Assembly (NCBI GenBank): GCA_001513425.1
Contig: LFTR01000075.1
Coordinates: forward strand, 1-36,383
DNA: 36,383 bases
Direction of reading: 5' to 3'
DNA from: Clostridiales bacterium DTU024
Lineage (GTDB): Bacteria; Bacillota; Clostridia; Christensenellales; Aristaeellaceae
The first letter of the stretch is position 1. Each line of letters begins with the position of its first letter. A model generated the notes under the pieces. It ran no database searches, had not been told where the DNA came from, and worked only from the letters and a program-made list of their open reading frames with translations. The translations under genes and the position numbers were made by a program. Shown here piece by piece: positions 7,934 through 17,370 of the stretch.

Positions 7934-9289
7934 GTGAAACGAATCCTGTCAATCCTCATATGCCTGATGCTCCTTATGTCGTTTTCAGCGGCAGAAAGCA
8001 TTAAGCAGCCGCAAGACAATTACGACGATGCCGAAAAGCTGCTCACAGCCATCCAAAGCGGGGATGAAGAAAATGCGTTGTCCATGATGACGGAGGAACT
8101 GGCCGCCGGGCTGAAGGCGCAGATCGGCACGATGTGGGCCCAGCTGGAAATGCAATTGGGTGCCTTTGAAAAAGAAGGCGACCGCCGCGCTTTCAGCGAA
8201 GACAAATACGCTGTTGTGGAGATCGCCCTCAATTTCAAGGGTCTGAGCGTCATCTACCGCTCGATATTTGATGAGAACAGCAAGGTGGCGGGACTGTACT
8301 TCACTCCGGGCGTGATCGAGAAAGAAGAAAGCGCACTGCCTTCGGGCATAATTGAGCACACCGTCACCGTGGGGGCGTCGGCGCAGTACCCTTTGGAGGG
8401 CACATTGACGCTGCCGGCAAAAGAAATTATCGCGGGCATCGTTTTGGTGCAGGGTTCGGGTCCCAGCGACCGCGATGAAACCTTCCTCGCCAATTACCCT
8501 TTCCGTGATTTGGCGCAGGGCTTGGCACACAGGGGCATCGCGACGCTCAGGTATGACAAACGAACGTTTACGCACGGGCAGCAGATGGCCTCTTCGCCCG
8601 ATTTTGTCACGCTGACAGTTGATGAAGAAACAGCTGACGATGCCGCCGCTTCAGCTGATCTCCTCAAGGCACTACCGGAAATGGCGGGCAAAAAGATATT
8701 TCTTCTGGGACACAGCCTTGGAGGCATGCTGGCCTCCTACATCGGCACCAAGACCGACAGCCTGTCCGGCTATATCCTGATGGCGGGGTCGCCGCGGAAA
8801 TTGTGGGAACTCATCGCGGACCAAAACGCCCTTGTTGCTGCCGAATTGTCTGAAGCGGATGCCGATGCCGCGGCGCAGATGGTTGCGCAAGAGTTGGTGA
8901 AGGCGAAAAATCTGACAGCACTTAGTGATGACGAAACACTGAAACCGGAAAACGCGGTGTTCGGGATGGATGCGTGGTATCTGCGGCATTTGGAGAGGAT
9001 TGACGCGGCAGCGCTGCACCTTGGGGACGGGAAGCCCTTGCTGGTGCTGCAGGGCGAAAACGACCGCCAAGTGATGAAGGAAGACTTCATCTTGTGGCAA
9101 CAAAAGCTGGCTGAGCACCCGGATGCCCAGTTTATCTTGTACCCGGAGCTCAACCACCTATTCGGAGATTATGATGGGGAGACACCCCCATATCTCCAGA
9201 TGATGGGCGTGGAATATTCCCAAAGAACGCCTGTCGCCGATATCGTGATCGCTGATATCGCCGCGTGGGTCGTGGAAAGAGCGGAATAG
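7934..9289 (+). CDS. secreted DUF3887-like domain plus alpha/beta hydrolase
   Basis: GTG start with GGAGG upstream; signal peptide KRILSILICLMLLMSFSAAES; GHSLGG nucleophile elbow; DUF3887-like N-terminal region. Confidence 0.85.
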   Translation: MKRILSILICLMLLMSFSAAESIKQPQDNYDDAEKLLTAIQSGDEENALSMMTEELAAGLKAQIGTMWAQLEMQLGAFEKEGDRRAFSEDKYAVVEIALNFKGLSVIYRSIFDENSKVAGLYFTPGVIEKEESALPSGIIEHTVTVGASAQYPLEGTLTLPAKEIIAGIVLVQGSGPSDRDETFLANYPFRDLAQGLAHRGIATLRYDKRTFTHGQQMASSPDFVTLTVDEETADDAAASADLLKALPEMAGKKIFLLGHSLGGMLASYIGTKTDSLSGYILMAGSPRKLWELIADQNALVAAELSEADADAAAQMVAQELVKAKNLTALSDDETLKPENAVFGMDAWYLRHLERIDAAALHLGDGKPLLVLQGENDRQVMKEDFILWQQKLAEHPDAQFILYPELNHLFGDYDGETPPYLQMMGVEYSQRTPVADIVIADIAAWVVERAE

Positions 9290-9300
9290 CCGACGAAACG

Positions 9301-9342
9301 AAAAAAGAGCGCGTGGCTGAAGTGAGTCGCGCCCTCTTTTTA
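9301..9342. terminator. intrinsic terminator, probably bidirectional
   Basis: AAAAAAGAGCGCG ... CGCGCCCTCTTTTT with a 2-nt bulge; T-run on both strands; between convergent units. Confidence 0.6.
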
Positions 9343-9663
9343 TGTCGGATCGGGATCGTCGCAAGAAGACGCGTCGCTGCGGCATCGCCGTGCTCTTCAT
9401 TCGCTTCTGCGCCGCCAGCGGTGTGGGGCGTCCATTTCGGGACGGCTCCTTTCAATCGAAAGTCACGTCTTTCAATTGCGGGGAGGAAACCCCGTGATGC
9501 TCCTCTTCGTACGTCCCATCCGGCAAAAAGCCTGCTTTTTGGCGCAAAGGAGAAATCCTGCAGCGTATGCCTCCGCCGCACTTGTGTGGCGGAAACGAAG
9601 CGGAAGGCATTTCGACGCGCGCGCCCTTGGAACCCGCAATTTTCATTTGCAGCCCTGTTTCTG

Positions 9664-12600
9664 TCAAGCGAAATAAGAGACAGCGCTGGAAAACAGCGGA
9701 TCGTCCTGCACACCGGGAATGTTTTTGTACAGCCCCCGCAGCATGCGTTCCGAATGTCCCATGCGGCCCATGATGCGGCCATCGGGCGACGTGAGCGCCT
9801 CCACCGCGCCTGAGGAACCGGACGGGTTAAAGAGGATGTCCATGCTTGGATTCCCCTGCAGGTCCACATACTGCGCCGCGATTTGCCCGTTGCTGGCCAA
9901 TTGCTGCATGCGGCTGGGCGAACAGATGAGCCGTCCCTCGCCGTGCGAAATAGCCAGCGGCAGGATATCCCCAACTTCCTGTTTGAGAAACCATGGTGAC
10001 AGAGTGGAACAGGTTTTGACGCGCACGATACGGCTTTGGTGCCGTCCAATCAGGTTATGCGTCAGTGTCAGATCCCCTTCCTCCAGATCCACGATGCGAC
10101 CATAAGGCAGCAATCCCAACTTGATCAGCGCCTGAAAACCGTTGCAAATGCCGCCCAAAAGTCCGCCGCGCTTATGGAGCAAATCCTGCACCCCATCGGC
10201 AATTTGAGGATTGCGAAGGAAAGCCGCGATCATTTTTCCCGCGCCGTCGGGTTCGTCGCCGCCCGAGAAACCGCCTGGGATCAGCACGATTTGCGAGCGT
10301 TGCAGTTTATACGCCATGGCCTCCACCGACTGAGCGGTGTCGCCCGGCTGCGTATTGCGCACAATAAAGATGTCCGGCGCCGCACCCGCTTTTTCAAACG
10401 CGCGCGCGGTGTCCAATTCGCAGTTGGTGCCCGGGAAAACGGGAATGAGCACGCGCGGCCTAACGACGGACCCGCCCTTGGAGCGATTGGCATAGCTGGT
10501 TATTTCCGCGATGGGCGCTTCCGGTGTCAAGGCACCGGCCGGATACACCTTTTCCAGTATCCCTTCATGGGCGCTCTGCAATTTGCCAAGCGGCACTGCG
10601 TTGTCCCGAAACTGCATGTTGCCGCCGCCCGTTTTGCCCAAGGTTTCACCAAATACCGGGTCATTATCCGCCATTTCCAGGATGATGCTCCCGTAAGCGT
10701 ACCCGAACAGCTCGCTTTCGTCCCAATTATCATGGAACGTAAAGCCGATGCCATTCCCCAGACACGCATTGAAGACCGCGCCCGCCGCACCGCCGCCGCG
10801 TACGCTGCAAGAAGACAGCACACGCCCGGAACGCATGAGCTGCTCCACTTCATCATAGAGGTTCCTGAGCGCGTCCGCCAGGGGCAGACCATCTGCCCCT
10901 ACTTTGGGGCGCATCCACACCACGCGGCTGCCCGCACGCTTGAATTCCGGCGACAGCGCGTGCTGCTTGTCATCCCACGTAATGGCAAAAGAAATGAGAG
11001 TAGGCGGCACATCCAGGTTTTCAAAAGTGCCGCTCATGGAATCCTTGCCGCCGATGGCAGCGATGCCCAGTTCCATTTGCGCGCGCTGCGCGCCAAGCAG
11101 CGCCGCCAGGGGCGCCCCAAATCGCGCCGGATCTTTGCCGGGGCGCGCGAAATATTCCTGCAGGGAAAGATAGATATGGCTGGAGGACGCGCCGGTGGCG
11201 ATGAGATTGGTTACTGATTCCACCACCGCCAGATACGCGCCGTGATAAGGGCTTTTTTCGAGGATCGCGGGGTTGCATCCGAACGCCATATAGGATGCGG
11301 TGTCTGTGCCGCCGGGCACGGGCAACACATGCACCATGGCGTCCGGCGCCGTCAGCTGGAAGCGTCCGCCAAAGGGCATCATCACGCTGGCCGCGCCGAT
11401 GGTGGCATCAAACTGTTGCGCCAAGCCGCGCTGGGAACACCCGTTGAGCGAAGAGACCCAGTCAGTCAATTGTTCCCTGAATGAACCGCCTGTTTGTTTT
11501 TGCCAATCTTCAGCGGGAGCAATTACCACATCGGTTTTTTTTCCAGCGCCGTTGGAGGACAGGAAAGTCCTGTCCAGATCCACGATAGTCTGCCCCTGCC
11601 AGCGCATCACCATGCGCTTATCCCCCGTCACCACCGCAACGGCCGTGGCTTCCAGGTTTTCGTCGTGCGCCATGCGGCAAAAATCGTCCGCGTCTTCGGG
11701 CGCGACCACCACTGCCATGCGCTCTTGTGACTCGCTTATGGCGATCTCCGTGCCGTCCAGCCCCGCATACTTGCGCGGTACCTTGTCCAAATCAATATCC
11801 AGCCCGTCCGCCAATTCACCTATCGCGACAGCGACGCCTCCCGCGCCAAAATCGTTGCAGCGCTTGATGAGCTGCGCCGCCAGCGGGTTCAAAAACAGCC
11901 GCTGCAGTTTGCGCTCTTCCGGCGCATTGCCCTTTTGCACCTGCGCGAAATCCTGCTCCACACTCAGCAGCGTATGCGACTTGGAAGACCCCGTCGCCCC
12001 GCCGATACCATCCCGACCGGTGCGGCCGCCCACCAAAATGACAATGTCCCTTTCTTGTGGACGCTCCCGAATCACATGCTTACGGGGCACAGCCCCCAGC
12101 ACCGCGCCCGTTTCCAGCCGCTTGGCCGCATACCCCGGATGATACATTTCACGCACCATGCCGGTGGCCAGGCCTATCTGATTGCCGTAGGAACTGAACC
12201 CGTCCGCGGCGCCGATACAAATTCTGCGCTGCGGCAGTTTGCCGGGCATAGTCGCTGAAATCTCCTCCGTCGGATCCGCTGCACCCGTGACGCGCATGGC
12301 GGCATAAACATAGCCGCGCGCGGAAAGAGGATCGCGAATGGCGCCGCCGATGCACGTGGCCGCGCCGCCAAAGGGTTCAATTTCGGTGGGGTGATTGTGC
12401 GTTTCGTTTTTGAACAGCAGCAGCCAATCTTCCGGTGCCCCCGACGCATCAATGGTAATACGCAGCGTGCAGGCGTTGATCTCTTCGCTTTCATCCAAAT
12501 GATTAAGTTTGTTGCTGCTTTTCAGCGCCTTCACGGCGATCGTGGCGACATCCATCAGTGTGGGTGCGCCGGTCACCTGCAGGCGTTCGCGAAGCTTCAC

Positions 12601-13347
12601 GTATTTGTTGAAACTTTTCCCAACGAGGGGATCGTTTATTGTTACGTTCACTAATTCCGTTGAAAAAGTGGTGTGCCTGCAATGATCTGACCAGTAAGTG
12701 TCCATGACGCGCAGTTCGGTCAATGTGGGGTCGCGTCCTTCCTTCAGAAAGTACAGCTGCACAAACTGCAGGTCGTCCGGATCCATCGCCAGATCATATT
12801 GCGCAAGCAAGCGCTCAAGCGCTGCCATATCCAGTTGCCGGAAACCATCCATGCGGGGCACGGACGCGGGCGCGGGCATCTCCGGAGCAAGGGTCAGATG
12901 AGGACCCATCGCTGCTTCGCGGCACTCCACGGGGTTGATGACGTAATTTTTTATTCTCTTGATATCGTCCCGCGTCATGTCCCCAAAGAGGACATACACT
13001 TTGGCATACCGCACGCGGGGGCGCTCCTTAAGGGTGATCAGCTGAATGCACTGCGCGGCGCTGTCGGCCCGCTGGTCGAACTGCCCTGGCAGAGCTTCCA
13101 CGGCAAAAACGCGCGCATCCTTGGGCAGGGTAAGCGTGAAATCGCGGTCGTCCACAGTGGGCTCAGAGAAAATGGTCGCGGCCGCTTGGCTGAACACGTC
13201 CTTCTCGACATTCTCCGCGTCATAGCGATGGATGATGCGCACATCGCTGAGCGTCTCCAATTTCAGGTACGTTCGCAGTTCCCGCAGCAGTGCTGCAGCT
13301 TCCTGACGAAAACCGGCGCGCTTTTCCACATAGATCCTATCAACCAT
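9664..13347 (-). CDS. purL: phosphoribosylformylglycinamidine synthase, single-chain (synthetase plus glutaminase), clostridial type
   Basis: 1227 aa; MDTYWSDHCRHTTF, NETHNHPTEIEPFGGAATC motifs; C-terminal amidotransferase domain VLIPVFPGTNCELDTARAFEKAGA ... GGLLGICNGFQ-type nucleophile (GGICNGFQALIKLG). Confidence 0.97.
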   Translation of the reverse strand: MVDRIYVEKRAGFRQEAAALLRELRTYLKLETLSDVRIIHRYDAENVEKDVFSQAAATIFSEPTVDDRDFTLTLPKDARVFAVEALPGQFDQRADSAAQCIQLITLKERPRVRYAKVYVLFGDMTRDDIKRIKNYVINPVECREAAMGPHLTLAPEMPAPASVPRMDGFRQLDMAALERLLAQYDLAMDPDDLQFVQLYFLKEGRDPTLTELRVMDTYWSDHCRHTTFSTELVNVTINDPLVGKSFNKYVKLRERLQVTGAPTLMDVATIAVKALKSSNKLNHLDESEEINACTLRITIDASGAPEDWLLLFKNETHNHPTEIEPFGGAATCIGGAIRDPLSARGYVYAAMRVTGAADPTEEISATMPGKLPQRRICIGAADGFSSYGNQIGLATGMVREMYHPGYAAKRLETGAVLGAVPRKHVIRERPQERDIVILVGGRTGRDGIGGATGSSKSHTLLSVEQDFAQVQKGNAPEERKLQRLFLNPLAAQLIKRCNDFGAGGVAVAIGELADGLDIDLDKVPRKYAGLDGTEIAISESQERMAVVVAPEDADDFCRMAHDENLEATAVAVVTGDKRMVMRWQGQTIVDLDRTFLSSNGAGKKTDVVIAPAEDWQKQTGGSFREQLTDWVSSLNGCSQRGLAQQFDATIGAASVMMPFGGRFQLTAPDAMVHVLPVPGGTDTASYMAFGCNPAILEKSPYHGAYLAVVESVTNLIATGASSSHIYLSLQEYFARPGKDPARFGAPLAALLGAQRAQMELGIAAIGGKDSMSGTFENLDVPPTLISFAITWDDKQHALSPEFKRAGSRVVWMRPKVGADGLPLADALRNLYDEVEQLMRSGRVLSSCSVRGGGAAGAVFNACLGNGIGFTFHDNWDESELFGYAYGSIILEMADNDPVFGETLGKTGGGNMQFRDNAVPLGKLQSAHEGILEKVYPAGALTPEAPIAEITSYANRSKGGSVVRPRVLIPVFPGTNCELDTARAFEKAGAAPDIFIVRNTQPGDTAQSVEAMAYKLQRSQIVLIPGGFSGGDEPDGAGKMIAAFLRNPQIADGVQDLLHKRGGLLGGICNGFQALIKLGLLPYGRIVDLEEGDLTLTHNLIGRHQSRIVRVKTCSTLSPWFLKQEVGDILPLAISHGEGRLICSPSRMQQLASNGQIAAQYVDLQGNPSMDILFNPSGSSGAVEALTSPDGRIMGRMGHSERMLRGLYKNIPGVQDDPLFSSAVSYFA

Positions 13348-13349
13348 GA

Positions 13350-14588
13350 CTATTCCTTTCCAATCAAGAGGGCTTGGGCGCCTATGTCACGGCGATAATG
13401 CATGTTGTCAAAATGAACTTTGGCCATTTCCCGGTAGGCTGCTTTGCGGGCAGCTTCAAGGGTGTCCCCTGTTGCCGTCACGCTCAGCACGCGGCCACCG
13501 GCGGTCACAAGCTGCTCACCATTGTTGGCAACGCCCGCCATATGCACGGTGGCTTCAAGGGGTTCCTCTATATGGATGGGAAGCCCTTTTTCAAATGCGC
13601 CCGGGTAGCCGCCCGATGCGGCCACAACACAGCAGGCGTGCCCTGCCCTGAAAGAAACGCTGTCGGCCGCCAAAGTGCCGTCCGTCACAGCCTGGAGCGC
13701 GGATAGAAGATCGCTGTCCATAAGCGCCAGCACGGCCTGCGTTTCGGGATCACCAAAGCGCGCATTGTATTCCAGTACCTTGGGCCCGTCCTTTGTCAGG
13801 ATGAGGCCAAAAAAAAGGCAGCCGCGGAAAGGGATCCCTTCCTTGACCATCGCGCGCGCCGTGGGCAAATAGACGTCCCGCATGCACCGGTGCTTGATCT
13901 CAAGTGTGTAGAAGGGGCTCGGCGCCACCGCGCCCATGCCGCCGGTATTGGGGCCTTTATCTTCGTCCAATGCGCGCTTATGGTCCGTGGCGGATAAAAG
14001 CGGCACGACGTTTTCGCCGTCCACCAGTGTCAGCACGGACACTTCGTGGCCGACAAGGCATTCCTCAATGATGAACGGCCCAACCATGCTGCGCACGGCT
14101 GAGCGGGCTTCCCCGCGGGTATCTGCTACGATGACGCCCTTGCCTTTCAAAAGGCCATCGGCCTTGATGACGATAGGCAGGGCGCAGGAATCCAGAAAGC
14201 TCAGAGCGTCTTCCTTACCGGAAAACGTCTGCCATGCCGCGGTCGGGATGCGGTATTTTTGCATGAGACGCTTGGCAAACAGCTTGCTGGACTCGATCGC
14301 GGCCGCCGCCCGGGTCGGACCCAAGCACGTAATTCCTTCTGTCTCCAGCACGTCGACCAGCCCCTTTGCCAGGGGGTCCTCAGGCGTCACGATGCAAAAG
14401 CCAATCGCCATATCCCGGCAAAAAGCTGTTACTTCCGATGGATCCAGAGGATCAAGGGGTACGCAAACGGCTTCCGCCATACCGGCGTTGCCCGGCAAAG
14501 CATAGATGACCCCGGCCGCAGGGTTTTCCTTCAGTTTTTTTATAATGGCGTGTTCCCTGCCGCCCGACCCGATGACCAGGATATTCAT
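13350..14588 (-). CDS. purD: phosphoribosylamine--glycine ligase
   Basis: MNILVIGSGGREHAIIKKL; ATP-grasp GLLKGKGVIVAD; EYNARFGDPETQ. Confidence 0.97.
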   Translation of the reverse strand: MNILVIGSGGREHAIIKKLKENPAAGVIYALPGNAGMAEAVCVPLDPLDPSEVTAFCRDMAIGFCIVTPEDPLAKGLVDVLETEGITCLGPTRAAAAIESSKLFAKRLMQKYRIPTAAWQTFSGKEDALSFLDSCALPIVIKADGLLKGKGVIVADTRGEARSAVRSMVGPFIIEECLVGHEVSVLTLVDGENVVPLLSATDHKRALDEDKGPNTGGMGAVAPSPFYTLEIKHRCMRDVYLPTARAMVKEGIPFRGCLFFGLILTKDGPKVLEYNARFGDPETQAVLALMDSDLLSALQAVTDGTLAADSVSFRAGHACCVVAASGGYPGAFEKGLPIHIEEPLEATVHMAGVANNGEQLVTAGGRVLSVTATGDTLEAARKAAYREMAKVHFDNMHYRRDIGAQALLIGKE

Positions 14589-14594
14589 ACGCGC

Positions 14595-14846
14595 TCAGCC
14601 TTCCAGACCGTCTGTCTGGCGCTGCATGTTTTCCACGACGATATCATAAATATCGCCCAGGGAAGAGCAGTATTCAAGTACCTGCCACGGTTCATTGGTG
14701 TGGTAATGGATCTTGAGCAGCTCCTCGTCGCCCACGCACAAGAGGGAATCACCCTTGATATTGTCCTCAATGTAGTCCCCGATGGTGTCCTCGTCAAGGT
14801 TTGTGCCCTCGATGAGCAGCTGTGTGTCAAACTTGTATTCCAGCAT
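14595..14846 (-). CDS. 83-aa protein resembling the C-terminal segment of FakA/YloV (DAK-type kinase) proteins
   Basis: TTAGGAGGGCTTATG start context; LLIEGTNLDEDTIGDYIEDNIKGDSLLCVGDEELLKIHYHTNEPWQVLEY...VENM resembles the VGDDELVKVHVHTNxPGxVLxY segment. Confidence 0.7.
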   Translation of the reverse strand: MLEYKFDTQLLIEGTNLDEDTIGDYIEDNIKGDSLLCVGDEELLKIHYHTNEPWQVLEYCSSLGDIYDIVVENMQRQTDGLEG

Positions 14847-14861
14847 AAGCCCTCCTAAGTT

Positions 14862-16046
14862 CTAGTGATGAAACAGCCTCATCCCCGTCATCGCCATGAC
14901 CATGCCGTATCGGTCACACGCGTCGATGACCTGGGCGTCGCGACGGGAACCGCCCGGCTGCGCGATGAACTTCACACCGCTTTTATGTGCCCGCTCGACA
15001 TTGTCACTAAATGGGAAGAACGCGTCGCTGCCCAGCGAGATATCTTTCATATTCTTCATCCAGTCCTGCTTTTCCTGCATGGTGATCAGGGACGGGCGAA
15101 CGGAAAACATCTGCTGCCAAAAGCCATTTGATAAGAGTTCCCGGGCGCCTTGGGACAAATAGGTGTCCACCGCGTTGTCGCGATCGGGGCGGCCCAGATC
15201 ATGGCGAAAAGGAAGCGCCAACACCTTGGGATGCTGTCTCATATGCCACAGATCCGCCTTGTCCCCCGCCAGGCGTGTGCAGTGCACGCGCGATTGCTGT
15301 CCCGCACCGTTGCCGATCACTTGCCCGTCCTTGACAAAGCATACCGAATTGGACTGCGTGTATTTGAGGGTGCACAGCGCCACGATGAGATCGCGGCGCG
15401 CCGATGAAGACAGGTCCTTGTTGATGGTAACGATGTTTTGAAAAAGGGTCTCATCGATCAGACTGTCGTTATAGCGCTGCGAAAGCGTTATGCCAAATAC
15501 GTCGCGTGTTTCTACGGGATCCGGGACATAATCCCCGTCGATCCGCAAAACGGCGTAGTTTCCTTTGCGCTTCTTTTTGAGGATCTCCAGCGCGGCGGCA
15601 TCGTAACCCGGCGCGATAACGCCATCGGATACTTCACGGCCGATAACGCTTGCGGTCACCGCGTCACAGGTATCGCTCAAAGCAATAAAGTCACCAAAGG
15701 AAGACAGCCTGTCCGCGCCGCGTGCGCGCGCGTAGGCGCAGGCAAGCGGTGAATCGTCGATCCCGGGGATATCGTCTACGAAGCAGATCCTCTTAAGCGC
15801 ATCGGATAAGGGCAGACCAACCGCCGCGCCCGCGGGGCTGACATGCTTAAAAGAGGCTGCCGCCGGCAGATCAAGGGCGCGGCGCAAATGAGACACCAGC
15901 TGCCAGGCATTCAGGGCGTCCAGGAAATTGATGTAGCCGGGATTTCCGTTAAGGACCTGAAGCGGAAAGTCCGCTCCCGAGCGCATCGTTACGCGCGCCG
16001 GGCTTTGGTTGGGATTGCACCCGTATTTGAGCGTGATATCCTTCAT
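14862..16046 (-). CDS. purH: AICAR formyltransferase, AICARFT-only PurH-type protein
   Basis: 394 aa beginning directly in the AICARFT region (LKYGCNPNQSPA, FKHVSPAGAAVG, LKYTQSNSVCFVKDGQVIGNGAGQQSRVHC); no N-terminal MGS-like IMP cyclohydrolase domain. Confidence 0.9.
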   Translation of the reverse strand: MKDITLKYGCNPNQSPARVTMRSGADFPLQVLNGNPGYINFLDALNAWQLVSHLRRALDLPAAASFKHVSPAGAAVGLPLSDALKRICFVDDIPGIDDSPLACAYARARGADRLSSFGDFIALSDTCDAVTASVIGREVSDGVIAPGYDAAALEILKKKRKGNYAVLRIDGDYVPDPVETRDVFGITLSQRYNDSLIDETLFQNIVTINKDLSSSARRDLIVALCTLKYTQSNSVCFVKDGQVIGNGAGQQSRVHCTRLAGDKADLWHMRQHPKVLALPFRHDLGRPDRDNAVDTYLSQGARELLSNGFWQQMFSVRPSLITMQEKQDWMKNMKDISLGSDAFFPFSDNVERAHKSGVKFIAQPGGSRRDAQVIDACDRYGMVMAMTGMRLFHH

Positions 16047-16762
16047 GCTTCCTTCACCCTTTCATAACGGTTGATGACAATACTGCGCTCATTGCCTTCT
16101 TTTTCCGGCACGATACGGGCATAAAGCGCGATGCGATTGAGGTGATTGAGGCTTTCCCAAGCGTCGTTCACAAAGCCGTCAACATCGTGAGGCAGTATGA
16201 CGCGGCGCGGTTCGCCCTCAAATGAAGGCAGGGGTGATCCGTCGTACTGATAAGTGTGGATCAAATGCCCCACGCCCGGGACCTGCTTATACTCGTAATA
16301 CTGCCTGGTAATGTCGTCCTGCCTTTTGAGAATGGACAGCGTGTAGTGAAAGCCGCCCTTCTCCCTGACCGCCAGGCCGCTGATACGCGGGGTATAATGC
16401 GGCGCGTCAGGCTCATAACTGCGCGTCGCCAGTGCTTGACGGAAGCTGTACCCGCGCCTCAAAAAATCGTAGATCGTATCGGTCTGATCGCCGTTGGAAA
16501 CGATGTAATGATTGCTGATGGTGCGCACCGGCCGGTACATGATAAGGGATGGGTCCTCAATCAATTTCGCGTCCATGGGTTCAATGCGAACATCAAGGTT
16601 ATCCTCCGCAAACACGCGGTTACGGCTGTTATCGCTTCGCCCCATGATGAAATAAAGAATGACCAACGCCTTATCATCATTGACGCCCACCATAAGGCCC
16701 CGTCCCGGGTAGGTGTTTTGGCGAAGGATCTCGCACAAGTCATACGTTTGCATTATTGTCAT
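16043..16762 (-). CDS. IMP cyclohydrolase, PurO-like (archaeal-type)
   Basis: MQTYDLCEILRQNTYPGRGLMVGVNDDKALVILYFIMGRSDNSRNRVF resembles the PurO/IMP_cyclohyd family; 4-nt overlaps with purN and the AICARFT gene. Confidence 0.85.
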   Translation of the reverse strand: MTIMQTYDLCEILRQNTYPGRGLMVGVNDDKALVILYFIMGRSDNSRNRVFAEDNLDVRIEPMDAKLIEDPSLIMYRPVRTISNHYIVSNGDQTDTIYDFLRRGYSFRQALATRSYEPDAPHYTPRISGLAVREKGGFHYTLSILKRQDDITRQYYEYKQVPGVGHLIHTYQYDGSPLPSFEGEPRRVILPHDVDGFVNDAWESLNHLNRIALYARIVPEKEGNERSIVINRYERVKEA

Positions 16763-17370
16763 GCCCTCTCCTTTTCGCGCAGAATACGGCGCGCCACCTT
16801 TTCCGCCGCACGGGGCAGCAGAAGCCATTCCGCTTTTTCCATTACGCGGCGCTGCAGCGTTTCGGGTGTATCCTTTTTGTGCACCCTGACCGCCTTTTGC
16901 ATGAGGATGGGGCCCGCATCCACATCCCCCGTCACATAATGCACGCTGGCGCCCGTCAGTTTGACGCCGCGCGCGAGCGCCATTTCGTGCACCTTGACAC
17001 CGTAGCATCCCGCCCCGCAAAACGCGGGGATCAAGGATGGATGCACGTTCAGGATACGCCTGTGCCATGATGCACAGAACTCAGGGCCCAAAATAGTAAG
17101 AAACCCCGCCAGAATGATCATGTCGATGCCGCCTTCCTTCAAGCTTCCAAGCAGCATCTCTTCAAACGCCTCCTGCCCCAGCGCTTTTCTGCTAAAAATC
17201 AAAGCGGGTACTTTTGCATCAATCGCGCGCTTGATCGCGTACGCCCCCTCGCGGTCGCTGATCACCAGCGCGATTGCGCCGCTTTGCAGAAGGCCTGCCC
17301 TTTGGGCATCAAGCAGCGCCTGCAAATTGGTACCGCCGCCGGAAACCAGAACCGCGATACGCGTTTTCAC
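16759..17370 (-). CDS. purN: phosphoribosylglycinamide formyltransferase
   Basis: MKTRIAVLVSGGGTNLQALLDA; NVHPSLIPAFCG; HYVTGDVDAGPIL. Confidence 0.97.
   Translation of the reverse strand: MKTRIAVLVSGGGTNLQALLDAQRAGLLQSGAIALVISDREGAYAIKRAIDAKVPALIFSRKALGQEAFEEMLLGSLKEGGIDMIILAGFLTILGPEFCASWHRRILNVHPSLIPAFCGAGCYGVKVHEMALARGVKLTGASVHYVTGDVDAGPILMQKAVRVHKKDTPETLQRRVMEKAEWLLLPRAAEKVARRILREKERA

Noticed and set aside
9265-9813. 182-aa plus-strand ORF crossing the hydrolase/purL boundary
   Set aside because: Overlaps the hydrolase end, the terminator and the purL end; Arg-rich with no family signature.
10036-11217. 393-aa plus-strand ORF antisense to purL
   Set aside because: Lies wholly opposite the well-supported purL frame; Arg/His/Gln-rich shadow ORF composition typical of GC-rich antisense frames, no RBS or recognisable family.
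11300-12142. 280-aa plus-strand Ser/Pro-rich ORF antisense to purL
   Set aside because: Low-complexity antisense translation of a real gene.
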